In this document: one piece after another, positions 1 through 6,496 of the stretch
Layout of the letters: the number at the start of each line of letters is the position of its first letter
Numbering within the stretch: the stretch's first letter is position 1
Assembly: GCA_029934195.1 (NCBI GenBank)
Contig: JAOZMQ010000127.1
Span: 1-8,048, forward strand
From: Candidatus Cloacimonadota bacterium
Lineage (GTDB): Bacteria > Cloacimonadota > Cloacimonadia > Cloacimonadales > JAOZMQ01
Direction of reading: 5' to 3'
DNA length: 8,048 bases
Notes under the pieces: model-generated
Told to the model about the DNA's origin: nothing
The model's database searches: none
Seen by the model: only the letters and a program-made list of their open reading frames with translations
Made by a program: the position numbers and the translations under genes

Positions 1-354
1 CTCTCACGAGAAATAAAACGGGTACGTTAAAACGAGTACGTTTTTCTGGGATTTTTTACTTTTCCTTTCCCGAAAACTGGGGTCATTCTTAAATCTATGA
101 GGTCAGGTGTTCTGAATGTATTCTACTGTGTTATAGTTTCAGGTATTTGGACGGAATCTCATATCGTTTCAATAGGAGATTTGATGTAAAAAAGATAGTA
201 TCATAAAGGGGAAATGCTACTGCTCTCTAAATGGGAAATCGGGAAATAAAATGCCATTGACAGTACTATCAGGATGTTGAACACGTCATATAATATTAAG
301 AGATTTTTACCGTTTTCCCAGATGAAATAAATTTATTCTTCGTTTTCATCAATT
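1..354. other. non-coding region downstream of asnB
   Basis: I see no convincing gene in this 354-bp stretch. The longest ATG-started frame I traced on the plus strand is 30 codons (97-189); it has no well-placed ribosome binding site and resembles nothing I know. The region holds a 14-bp tandem repeat at 15-42, an inverted repeat GATAGTA/TACTATC (194-200 and 264-270), and an inverted repeat GATGAAA/TTTCATC (321-327 and 344-350) immediately after the asnB stop codon. The last pair could fold in the asnB 3' untranslated region, but on the minus strand no T-run follows it, so it is not a convincing intrinsic terminator. The window edge prevents saying what lies further left. Confidence 0.6.
15..42. 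repeat. two-copy 14-bp tandem repeat
   Basis: AAAACGGGTACGTT (15-28) is followed without a gap by AAAACGAGTACGTT (29-42), a 13/14 match. The second copy plus the following T's also forms an inverted repeat, AAAACG-AGTA-CGTTTT (29-44). The array may continue beyond the left edge. No function can be assigned. Confidence 0.6.
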
Positions 355-2268
355 TTACATCCAATTATCCATCCATTTTTGAAACATATACAGAGTCCAT
401 AGAGGTTTTCTATGGTCAACTTTTCCAGAAAAATGTTGTGAAAGTAAGTTTTGAACGAACTTCTCAGAAAAGTAACCATCTCGCTTGATTCTTTCTTTAC
501 TTAAAGTATGCTTAAAATCATCTTTCAATTCATGATTTATCCACTTTGTGAGAGGGATTCCAAAACCTTTCTTTTTTCGATAAAGAATTTCATGTGGTAA
601 TCTGTTTTCCAAAGATTTTTTAAGAATATACTTTCTATTAGTTCCCTTCAACTTTAATTTCATTGGGATAGAATTAGCAAATTCTGCAAATTTTACATCA
701 AGAAAAGGAGTTCTTGCTTCAAGAGAATTCATCATACTTGCCCTATCGATTTTAACCAAAATATCATCAGCAAGATAATGTTTTTGATATGAATAAGCAA
801 TCTGAGTTAAAGTATCACTTTCAGAATGTTTATTTATATCTATAATTGAAAACGGATTAGAGTTTAATGCAATATCTTGATTTTGCTCTGAATATAATTC
901 AGATAATGAATCAGGAGAAAATGCTCCAAGCCATAATTGATTACGTATTAAAGGTTGATTATTAACTCCATCTAAAAAGTGTTTTAGTTTGAAATCAAAG
1001 CTCATATTTTTTGATGAAACCGGTATCATATTTGCAAGAGGAGATATTAAATACTTGTGAAGAAATTTAGGAATAGTTTCATAATAATCTGCCCAAAAAT
1101 GAGCCAGAAATGGATCATATCCGGCGAAAAGCTCATCTCCACCATCTCCACCAAGAGCTACTGTAACAAATTCATGTGTGAATTTTGATAATAAATAAGT
1201 AGGAACAATTGAAGCATCAGCAAAAGGTTCATCAAGTTTTTCTAAAATTTCCGGCAAAATTGATACCATTTTCTGAGGATCTAAAATTTGTTCATGGTGG
1301 TCAGTTCGGAAAATTCTAGCAACTTTCCGTGCATAATTTGTTTCATCAAAGGATTTTTCCTTAAAACCAATTGAAAAAGTCTTAATCTTTTTACTATCAA
1401 TCATTTCAAAAAGTAAAGCAACAATAGCACTCGAATCTATGCCACCACTTAAAAATACACCAAGAGGAACATCACTCATTAATCTTTGCTCAATTGATTC
1501 TTTCAATAATCTAATCAATTCATTTTGGATTTCAATCTGGCTCAAATTTGCTATTATATTATTGTATTTATTGAAATTTATTTCCCAATATTTTTGAGAT
1601 TCTAAAGCTGATATTTTATTGTTTTTAAAAGAAATCCTTTTGAAATGTCCTTGAGGAATTTTGTGAATATTTTTAATAATACTGAAAGGAGTTGGAACAT
1701 ATTCAAAACATAAATATTTATTCAAACTTAGCAAATCAAGTTCTTTTTTTATTGATGGATTTTGTAGAATTGATTTTAATTCAGAAGCAAAGCATACTTC
1801 ATTTTCATCAACATAAAAATATAATGGTTTTTGCCCAAATCTATCACGTGCAAGAATCAATTCTTCTTTCTCTGAATCCCAGATGGCAACAGCAAACATT
1901 CCATTTAGTTTTTCAAAAACCTTTATTCCAAATTCTTGATAAGCATAGATAAAAACCTCAGTATCAGTTGTAGATTTGAAGTTGTATCCTTTTAATAATA
2001 AGTCTTTTTTTATTTCTAAATAATTATATATCTCTCCATTAAATGTGATCCAGATTTTGTTATCAATGCTACTCATTGGCTGATGTCCGGCTTGAGAAAG
2101 ATCAATAATACTTAATCTTTTTTGCCCAAAACCAATTTTATTTTTTTTATGGGCAAAAATCTCAATTCCAGAATCATCAGGACCTCGATGAGACATTACT
2201 TCTATCATATTTTCTAAAATTTTATGGTTAAAATCTTTATTTGAAACAATACCAGCTATTCCACACAT
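355..2268 (-). CDS. asnB: asparagine synthetase B (glutamine-hydrolysing)
   Basis: A cytoplasmic enzyme that converts aspartate to asparagine, using ATP and ammonia released from glutamine. At 637 residues it is full length for the family. The N-terminal class II glutamine amidotransferase domain (about 2-210) starts MCGIAGIV, so the nucleophile Cys2 fixes the start codon. It also shows SHRGPDD (26-32), Arg51 in RLSIIDL, NGEIYNY (77-83) and Asp103. The synthetase domain has the ATP pyrophosphatase P-loop SGGIDSS (274-280), LDEPFADAS (345-353), GGDGGDELFAGY (373-384), LEARTPFLD (516-524) and the C-terminal KKKGFGIP (565-572). A ribosome binding site AGAGGT lies 8 nt before ATG. The gene follows the glycosyltransferase gene on the same strand with a 119-bp gap and may be co-transcribed or use its own promoter. 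Many members of this subfamily lie in surface-polysaccharide clusters and may amidate other substrates, so the physiological substrate is inferred, not shown. Confidence 0.95.
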   Translation of the reverse strand: MCGIAGIVSNKDFNHKILENMIEVMSHRGPDDSGIEIFAHKKNKIGFGQKRLSIIDLSQAGHQPMSSIDNKIWITFNGEIYNYLEIKKDLLLKGYNFKSTTDTEVFIYAYQEFGIKVFEKLNGMFAVAIWDSEKEELILARDRFGQKPLYFYVDENEVCFASELKSILQNPSIKKELDLLSLNKYLCFEYVPTPFSIIKNIHKIPQGHFKRISFKNNKISALESQKYWEINFNKYNNIIANLSQIEIQNELIRLLKESIEQRLMSDVPLGVFLSGGIDSSAIVALLFEMIDSKKIKTFSIGFKEKSFDETNYARKVARIFRTDHHEQILDPQKMVSILPEILEKLDEPFADASIVPTYLLSKFTHEFVTVALGGDGGDELFAGYDPFLAHFWADYYETIPKFLHKYLISPLANMIPVSSKNMSFDFKLKHFLDGVNNQPLIRNQLWLGAFSPDSLSELYSEQNQDIALNSNPFSIIDINKHSESDTLTQIAYSYQKHYLADDILVKIDRASMMNSLEARTPFLDVKFAEFANSIPMKLKLKGTNRKYILKKSLENRLPHEILYRKKKGFGIPLTKWINHELKDDFKHTLSKERIKRDGYFSEKFVQNLLSQHFSGKVDHRKPLWTLYMFQKWMDNWM

Positions 2269-2287
2269 ATCAGAACCTCTTTACTAT

Positions 2288-2313
2288 TTTAAGTACGACT
2301 TAAATATATTATA
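2288..2313 (-). promoter_or_regulatory. possible asnB promoter with overlapping inverted repeat
   Basis: On the minus strand a TATAAT hexamer (2308-2313) lies 39 bp before the asnB start. It is followed by the inverted repeat TTTAAGT-CGT-ACTTAAA (2288-2304, 7-bp arms, 3-bp spacer), which would cover the expected transcription start. A recognisable -35 box at normal spacing is absent. The arrangement would suit a repressor site, but the arms are A/T-rich and could be chance. Confidence 0.3.
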
Positions 2314-2364
2314 AATCTTTGACTATCTACAATCTATACAATTTTTAAGTCAAATTGAGATAGC

Positions 2365-2380
2365 TAAGTAAAATTACTTA
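2365..2380 (+). terminator. weak AT-only hairpin with T-tract between asnB and the glycosyltransferase
   Basis: TAAGTAA-AA-TTACTTA (7-bp arms) is followed on the plus strand by seven T's (2381-2387). As read it would stop plus-strand, antisense transcription entering the glycosyltransferase gene. On the minus strand it lies 7 bp after the glycosyltransferase stop codon but is preceded by A's, not followed by T's. With a two-base loop and only two G-C pairs it is a weak structure. Confidence 0.2.
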
Positions 2381-2387
2381 TTTTTTT

Positions 2388-4070
2388 CTACAATTTTTTT
2401 TCTTTCTGAATTATTTTTTCAACAATAAAATAATCTTTTTTCTGTCCTTCAAAATAAATTCTCATCATAATTTCACCAAGTAAGCCCATAACAACGACTT
2501 GAAAACTTGTCAACGTTAATATCCCAAAGAGAATTAATACAGAATCAAATGAAAATGGGAATTTATCGCCAAAAATCAATTTTGCAATTAAAATCAGTCC
2601 AAGAAAAACATTTCCCCAACTAAACATTTTTCTTGCAATCTTACCAAAGAATTGAATTGGTCTTGTTAAGGAATCTGAGAAAAATCTTACTACTAATAAA
2701 TCCAAAATAACTCGTGGAACTCGTGACAAATTATACTTTGCATTTCCATGAATTCTCGGATGATGATGAACAGGAATTTCAGCGACCTTAACTCCAAGCC
2801 ATGCAGCAAACACTGGAATAAATCTGTGCATTTCACCATAAAGATGGATATTTTTTGTAATTCCTCTTTTGTATGCTTTTAGAGTACATCCAAAATCATG
2901 AAGCTGAATTTTTGTTCCTTCAATTAATTTATTGATAATCATATTTGCAATTTTAGAAGGAATTTTTCGCGATAGATTTTTATCCTGACGATTTTTCCTC
3001 CAGCCATTTACCAGATCGTAGCCTTCAGCCATTTTTTCTAATAGAAGAGGAATATCTGCTGGATCATTTTGTAAATCTCCATCCATTGTAATGATCACAT
3101 TTCCATGTGCATATTTGAAACCAGCACTTAAAGCAGCGGTTTGACCATAATTTTTTCTGAATTGAATAATTTTAACTCGTTCATCAGTGTTACTAATTTC
3201 TGTCAATTTTTGTAAACTTGTATCAGTTGAGCCATCATCAATAAAAATAATCTCGTAGTTTTGTTTCAATTCATTAAGAACATTCTTTAATTTTTTATAC
3301 AAAATCGGAATATTTTCTTCTTCATCCATAATGGGAACAATAATTGATAATTCTTCCGTATCCTGTGGTAATTTAGTTTCAAAATCTTGAAGTATTTTGA
3401 GTGGAGTAATTTCAAATATTTTTCCTGAAAATTCAAGATTAATATGCTCTTTTTTTAATATGATAGAATTATTTTCCAAATACTCGTTTAATTTTTTCTT
3501 CAATTCTTTTATTTCAATATGAGACGAATTCTCAGATATTAATCTGCCAATAATGGTTTTGGCAGAAGCTATATCTTCCTTTGCTATATAAACATATCCA
3601 AGATTTATCTTTGGTACTAAATAATCTGGAGCAATTTCTAAAGATTCTAATAAAAGATCAATTGCACTTTCATAATCTTTCAAATTGAAATACATTACTC
3701 CAATATCATTCATCAACTCAAAATTTTCCGGTTCCAATAATAATGCTTGTTTAAGTATTTTAATCGCTTCTTTAAAATTTCCTTGTTCATTGAGTACTAA
3801 TCCGTAATTGTATAAGAATTTAAAATTTTCAGGTTGAAGTTCAATTTCTTTTTCCAATTCAGCGTTAATTTTTTCAAAATAATTTACTAATTTATAAACT
3901 GAACCTAAAACAGAATGAATTTCCGCTTTACTTCCATCAAGTTGGGAAGCTTTTTCCCAAAGTTTAATTGCTTCATCAATATTTTTTTCTCTAAACTGTT
4001 TCATTCCAAGCTCAAAATTATGTTCATAGGAACTTAGATTTTTACCGTAATGATTAATTTTTTTCTCCAT
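2388..4070 (-). CDS. TPR-fused family 2 glycosyltransferase, polyprenyl-phosphate sugar transferase type
   Basis: A 560-residue fusion. Residues 15-184 hold five consecutive tetratricopeptide repeats in an exact 34-residue register (starts 15, 49, 83, 117, 151), typical of a protein-interaction scaffold. Residues 240-460 form a GT-A family 2 domain of the DPM1/GtrB/ArnC type: LSIIVPIMDEEENIP (241-255), FIDDGSTD (276-283), RKNYGQTAALSAGF (305-318), MDGDLQNDP (329-337) with the metal-binding acidic motif, DFGCTLKAYKR (392-402) and HGNAKYNLSR (441-450). Two hydrophobic segments follow (about 485-500 and 508-534), matching the C-terminal membrane anchor of this family. By family knowledge, it transfers a sugar from a nucleotide donor to undecaprenyl (polyprenyl) phosphate at the inner face of the cytoplasmic membrane; the sugar cannot be predicted. 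The ribosome binding site AAGGA lies 8 nt before ATG. A terminator-like hairpin sits just upstream, so expression may be attenuated. asnB follows on the same strand. Confidence 0.92.
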   Translation of the reverse strand: MEKKINHYGKNLSSYEHNFELGMKQFREKNIDEAIKLWEKASQLDGSKAEIHSVLGSVYKLVNYFEKINAELEKEIELQPENFKFLYNYGLVLNEQGNFKEAIKILKQALLLEPENFELMNDIGVMYFNLKDYESAIDLLLESLEIAPDYLVPKINLGYVYIAKEDIASAKTIIGRLISENSSHIEIKELKKKLNEYLENNSIILKKEHINLEFSGKIFEITPLKILQDFETKLPQDTEELSIIVPIMDEEENIPILYKKLKNVLNELKQNYEIIFIDDGSTDTSLQKLTEISNTDERVKIIQFRKNYGQTAALSAGFKYAHGNVIITMDGDLQNDPADIPLLLEKMAEGYDLVNGWRKNRQDKNLSRKIPSKIANMIINKLIEGTKIQLHDFGCTLKAYKRGITKNIHLYGEMHRFIPVFAAWLGVKVAEIPVHHHPRIHGNAKYNLSRVPRVILDLLVVRFFSDSLTRPIQFFGKIARKMFSWGNVFLGLILIAKLIFGDKFPFSFDSVLILFGILTLTSFQVVVMGLLGEIMMRIYFEGQKKDYFIVEKIIQKEKKL

Positions 4071-4085
4071 TATTTAATCCTTAAT

Positions 4086-4133
4086 AAAAAAAGCCTTAAG
4101 ATTTATTCATACTCACAGGAATCTTAAGGCTTT
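4086..4133 (-). terminator. strong intrinsic terminator-like hairpin in front of the glycosyltransferase gene
   Basis: A perfect 14-bp inverted repeat (AAAGCCTTAAGATT at 4090-4103, AATCTTAAGGCTTT at 4120-4133) encloses a 16-nt loop. Read on the minus strand, the stem ends in GGC followed by seven T's (4092-4086), the classic Rho-independent form. It lies about 15 bp upstream of the ATG at 4070, with the ribosome binding site AAGGA directly after the T-run. It therefore either ends a separate small RNA gene or acts as an attenuator in the leader of the glycosyltransferase gene. On the plus strand the stem is followed by only a short T-run within the arm, so the minus direction is favoured. Confidence 0.8.
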
Positions 4134-4300
4134 CAGTATAGTGTTTTACCATTTCTTACACTTCCATGTGCTTTTTTCTTCGATCCCTGAAGATAGGAGT
4201 TTCACAATAAAAAATCTCGTTATAAAGCAATCTTTAGATAAAAAATTCTCTCAAGTATTTTCCATTATGAAGACTCTCACGAAATAATACACTATTATTA
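4134..4300 (-). ncRNA. candidate structured small RNA or regulatory leader
   Basis: Between a promoter-like -10 (TATAAT, 4307-4312) and the terminator hairpin lies about 165 nt with no gene. Its two ends pair on the minus strand: ATAGTGT (4295-4289) with ACACTAT (4144-4138) is a perfect 7-bp helix, and after one A-A mismatch it continues for five more pairs (three A-U, two G-U), using 4287-4283 and 4146-4150. An internal helix CUUCAU with AUGGAAG (one bulged base) and a small hairpin UCUUC/GAAGA are also possible. Closed ends followed directly by a terminator, with a total length near 200 nt, resemble a stand-alone RNA such as 6S RNA, or a riboswitch-like leader. I recognise no conserved motif of a known class, so no identity is assigned. 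Confidence 0.45.
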
Positions 4301-4306
4301 TTTTCA

Positions 4307-4345
4307 ATTATAAATATATAAAGATGGTAGAAATATCTGTGCCAA
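4307..4345 (-). promoter_or_regulatory. candidate promoter for the glycosyltransferase leader or small RNA
   Basis: On the minus strand TTGGCA (4345-4340, one mismatch to TTGACA) is followed after 17 bp by TTTATA (4322-4317). A perfect TATAAT stands at 4312-4307, but its spacing to the TTGGCA is too long (27 bp). Either -10 would start transcription at roughly 4300-4310, just outside the predicted closing helix of the RNA. TTGGCAC also resembles the -24 half of a sigma-54 site, but the required GC at -12 is not present. Confidence 0.35.
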
Positions 4346-4349
4346 AAAA

Positions 4350-4378
4350 TTGTTTATAAAAAAAATGTTTTGCATAAA
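4350..4378 (+). promoter_or_regulatory. weak candidate promoter for the aminotransferase gene
   Basis: On the plus strand TTGTTT (4350-4355) and CATAAA (4373-4378) are separated by 17 bp, with a TG dinucleotide just before the -10. This would leave a leader of roughly 90 nt. The whole stretch 4296-4476 is made of A- and T-tracts, so chance matches are easy. The rest of this stretch shows only A-tracts and the ribosome binding site TGAGGT at 4466-4471. Confidence 0.25.
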
Positions 4379-4476
4379 AGACTTTTTTATCGTTGCTCAA
4401 TATTTTTTTAAAAAAAACTGGATAAAAAAAATGATATTAAAAAATTTGTAAAAAAATAATTAAAAATGAGGTAATT

Positions 4477-5667
4477 ATGAATTTATCAAAACGTGCTGTT
4501 GATATTCAAGCTTCTCCAATTAGAAAGCTTATGCCTTTTGCAAATGAAGCAAAGAAGAATGGAACTCACATTTATCATCTCAATATTGGTCAGCCTGATA
4601 TTGAAACTCCTCAAAAAATGTTGGATGTATATTCAAATTATGACAGTAAGGTTCTTGCTTATGGACCTTCCGAAGGATTGGATTTATACCGAAAAAATCT
4701 TGTGAAATATTATAAAAAACATGAAATAAATATTTCAAAAGAAGATATTATTGTTACTACTGCCGGATCCGAAGCAATTATATTTGCTATGTTAGTTACC
4801 TGTAATGAATCAGATGAAATAATAGTTCCAGAGCCATTTTATACAAATTATAATGGGTTTGCATCAATTAGTGGAGTGAAATTAATACCATTGACAACTT
4901 ATGCAGAGCAGGGATTTTCATTACCTGATAACAACAAAATTGAAGAATTGATTACGGATAAAACAAGAGCTATTATGTTGTGTAATCCTGGTAATCCGAC
5001 CGGAGCAGTTTATCCAAAAGAAGAGATAGAAAGATTATGTGGGATTGCAAAAAAAAATAACCTTTTTATCATTTCTGATGAAGTCTATAGAGAATTTGTT
5101 TATGATGGATTGAAACATGCGAGCATACTTGATATCCACGGAATGGAAGATAATGCAATAATGGTCGATAGTATTTCCAAAAGATACAGTGCGTGTGGAG
5201 CAAGAATTGGCTGTTTTATTAGTAGGAATAAATCGATAATGGACTCTGTTCTTAGATTTGCTCAAGCAAGATTATGTCCTCCAACAATTGATCAATTGGC
5301 AGCAAATGCTTGTATTGACATCGAAGAAGAATACTTCAAAACAATTATAGAAGAATATGATAAACGGCGAAATGTCGTTTTCAATGAAATCCAAAAAATA
5401 AAAAATGTTGTTTGTGTTAAACCAAAAGGTGCTTTTTATATTATAGTCAAACTTCCAATTGATGATGCTGAAGATTTTGCAAAATGGATGTTACAAGAAT
5501 TTCGTTTGAATAATGAAACTGTTATGTTTGCACCGGCAGAAGGATTTTATGCAACTAAAAATCTTGGAAAAAATGAGATCAGAATTGCTTATATCCTTAA
5601 TGAAAATGATCTTAAAAAAGCGATGAAAATTTTTCAACAAGGATTAGCTGAATATCTAAAAAAATAA
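4477..5667 (+). CDS. class I pyridoxal-phosphate-dependent aminotransferase (aspartate aminotransferase-like)
   Basis: A 396-residue cytoplasmic enzyme of fold type I, of the usual length for AspC-like aminotransferases, which transfer an amino group between an amino acid and a 2-oxo acid. Visible signatures are the N-terminal LNIGQPDIETP (35-45), AYGPSEG (61-67), TTAGSEA (94-100), CNPGNPTGAVY (169-179) with the cofactor-contacting Asn, SDEVYREFVYDG (200-211) with the Asp that binds the pyridine nitrogen, SISKRYSACGARIG (232-245) with the Schiff-base Lys235, and the carboxylate-binding Arg369 in EIRIAY. The substrate cannot be read from these motifs; aspartate is the default guess, but aromatic, alanine or methionine-pathway activities occur in close relatives. 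The ribosome binding site TGAGGT sits 5 nt before ATG. It is transcribed alone, diverging from the glycosyltransferase gene and ending at a terminator before a convergent gene. Confidence 0.93.
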   Translation: MNLSKRAVDIQASPIRKLMPFANEAKKNGTHIYHLNIGQPDIETPQKMLDVYSNYDSKVLAYGPSEGLDLYRKNLVKYYKKHEINISKEDIIVTTAGSEAIIFAMLVTCNESDEIIVPEPFYTNYNGFASISGVKLIPLTTYAEQGFSLPDNNKIEELITDKTRAIMLCNPGNPTGAVYPKEEIERLCGIAKKNNLFIISDEVYREFVYDGLKHASILDIHGMEDNAIMVDSISKRYSACGARIGCFISRNKSIMDSVLRFAQARLCPPTIDQLAANACIDIEEEYFKTIIEEYDKRRNVVFNEIQKIKNVVCVKPKGAFYIIVKLPIDDAEDFAKWMLQEFRLNNETVMFAPAEGFYATKNLGKNEIRIAYILNENDLKKAMKIFQQGLAEYLKK

Positions 5668-5676
5668 TGAATTTTT

Positions 5677-5699
5677 AGGGTAGTTTTTTCTACCCTTTT
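5677..5699 (+). terminator. intrinsic terminator of the aminotransferase gene
   Basis: AGGGTAG (5677-5683) and CTACCCT (5690-5696) form a perfect 7-bp stem around a T6 loop, 9 bp after the aminotransferase stop codon, followed by a T-rich tail (TTTT, A, TTTT). The right arm begins with the reverse complement of the stop codon of the convergent gene, so the signal overlaps that gene's end by 7 bp or more. On the minus strand the hairpin is followed by AAAAATT and is much less terminator-like. Confidence 0.8.
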
Positions 5700-6454
5700 A
5701 CTTTTATTTCTGCCAAAACAGCCCGATGATCTGATAAATGATCCGGTATGGTTTTATATTGTACAAACTCCAATTCTTTAGAAATTAGAATCCAATCTAA
5801 TCTTTTGTTTGATTTAGGAAATGTAATAAGTTTATTTTCTGGTTTATAAATAGATAGATTTAATTCGCTTGTAATTTTATGTAGAACGGAATTTTGATAT
5901 TTCCAATTGCAATTAAAATCACCCATAATGACAATCGGATTTTTATCATTCTTTAGATGATTAATTAGAATCTCAATTTGTTTAAACCTTATTTTTTTTC
6001 GCACAGGATCCAAATGTAAAGAAACTACTTCGATAACTATTGTTTTATTCAGTTGAAATGTTCCCCTTACATAACCTTTAGGAAATAATATTTTAGAAGT
6101 ATCAAATAAAAATGATTTTGGATTATTGATTTTTTTCTTAGAGAGAAGAGCTGTTCCATAATTCATAAACATTCTGGTAACATGTTGCCCTTGTAAAAAA
6201 TAACTATACTTAGTTTTTGATGATATATATTCAATATGATCAAAATGTCGTGAATATTTGGAATATCCGTCTGCTTCCTGTAATCCTATAATTACTGGAT
6301 TTTCCCTTCTAAACATTTTAGCAATTTCATCTAAATTATTCTTTAATACTTTTTGCTGAAGTGTCATTTGTTGAGATATTTTTTTACGTGCATGAGCAAT
6401 ATTCATAGTTATAACTTTGAATGTTAAATCAGAAATCTTTTTGCTATTTTTCAT
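5690..6454 (-). CDS. endonuclease/exonuclease/phosphatase (EEP) fold hydrolase
   Basis: A 254-residue protein of the metal-dependent EEP superfamily (DNase I, exonuclease III and sphingomyelinase-like), which cleaves phosphodiester or phosphomonoester bonds. The signature residues are in order: Asn18 in ITMNIAHAR, Glu60 in IGLQEAD (metal ligand), His147 in SLHLDP, Asp179 and Asn181 in MGDFN, Asp220 in KRLDWILIS, and the catalytic Asp242-His243 pair in LSDHRAVLAEI. All core residues are present, so it should be active. There is no signal peptide or membrane segment, so it is probably cytoplasmic. The family alone does not separate nuclease from lipid or sugar phosphatase activity. The ribosome binding site GAGGT lies 8 nt before ATG. 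It is convergent with the aminotransferase gene, and its last codons overlap that gene's terminator. A small transposon-like element begins about 40 bp upstream of its start. Confidence 0.88.
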   Translation of the reverse strand: MKNSKKISDLTFKVITMNIAHARKKISQQMTLQQKVLKNNLDEIAKMFRRENPVIIGLQEADGYSKYSRHFDHIEYISSKTKYSYFLQGQHVTRMFMNYGTALLSKKKINNPKSFLFDTSKILFPKGYVRGTFQLNKTIVIEVVSLHLDPVRKKIRFKQIEILINHLKNDKNPIVIMGDFNCNWKYQNSVLHKITSELNLSIYKPENKLITFPKSNKRLDWILISKELEFVQYKTIPDHLSDHRAVLAEIKVKG

Positions 6455-6496
6455 TACAAATACCTCATAATTAAATTTTTATACTCTAATAGATAT

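Noticed and set aside
97..189. A 30-codon plus-strand ATG frame (upstream-open from 31) in the left non-coding region
   Set aside because: No well-placed ribosome binding site, no recognisable protein similarity, and a length within chance expectation.
1692..1952. An 86-codon plus-strand frame inside asnB
   Set aside because: It lies wholly antisense within a well-defined AsnB coding region and shows no domain or start signal.
4138..4300. Known riboswitches or T-box leader upstream of the glycosyltransferase
   Set aside because: I looked for remembered core motifs of TPP, FMN, SAM, cobalamin, c-di-GMP and T-box elements and saw none; kept only as an unclassified RNA candidate.
4329..4345. 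A sigma-54-like promoter (TGGCAC on the minus strand)
   Set aside because: The -24 half matches, but the -12 half reads TTTCT and lacks the nearly invariant GC.
5035..5265. A 76-codon minus-strand frame inside the aminotransferase gene
   Set aside because: An antisense shadow of the conserved PLP-binding part of the real gene, with no supporting signal.
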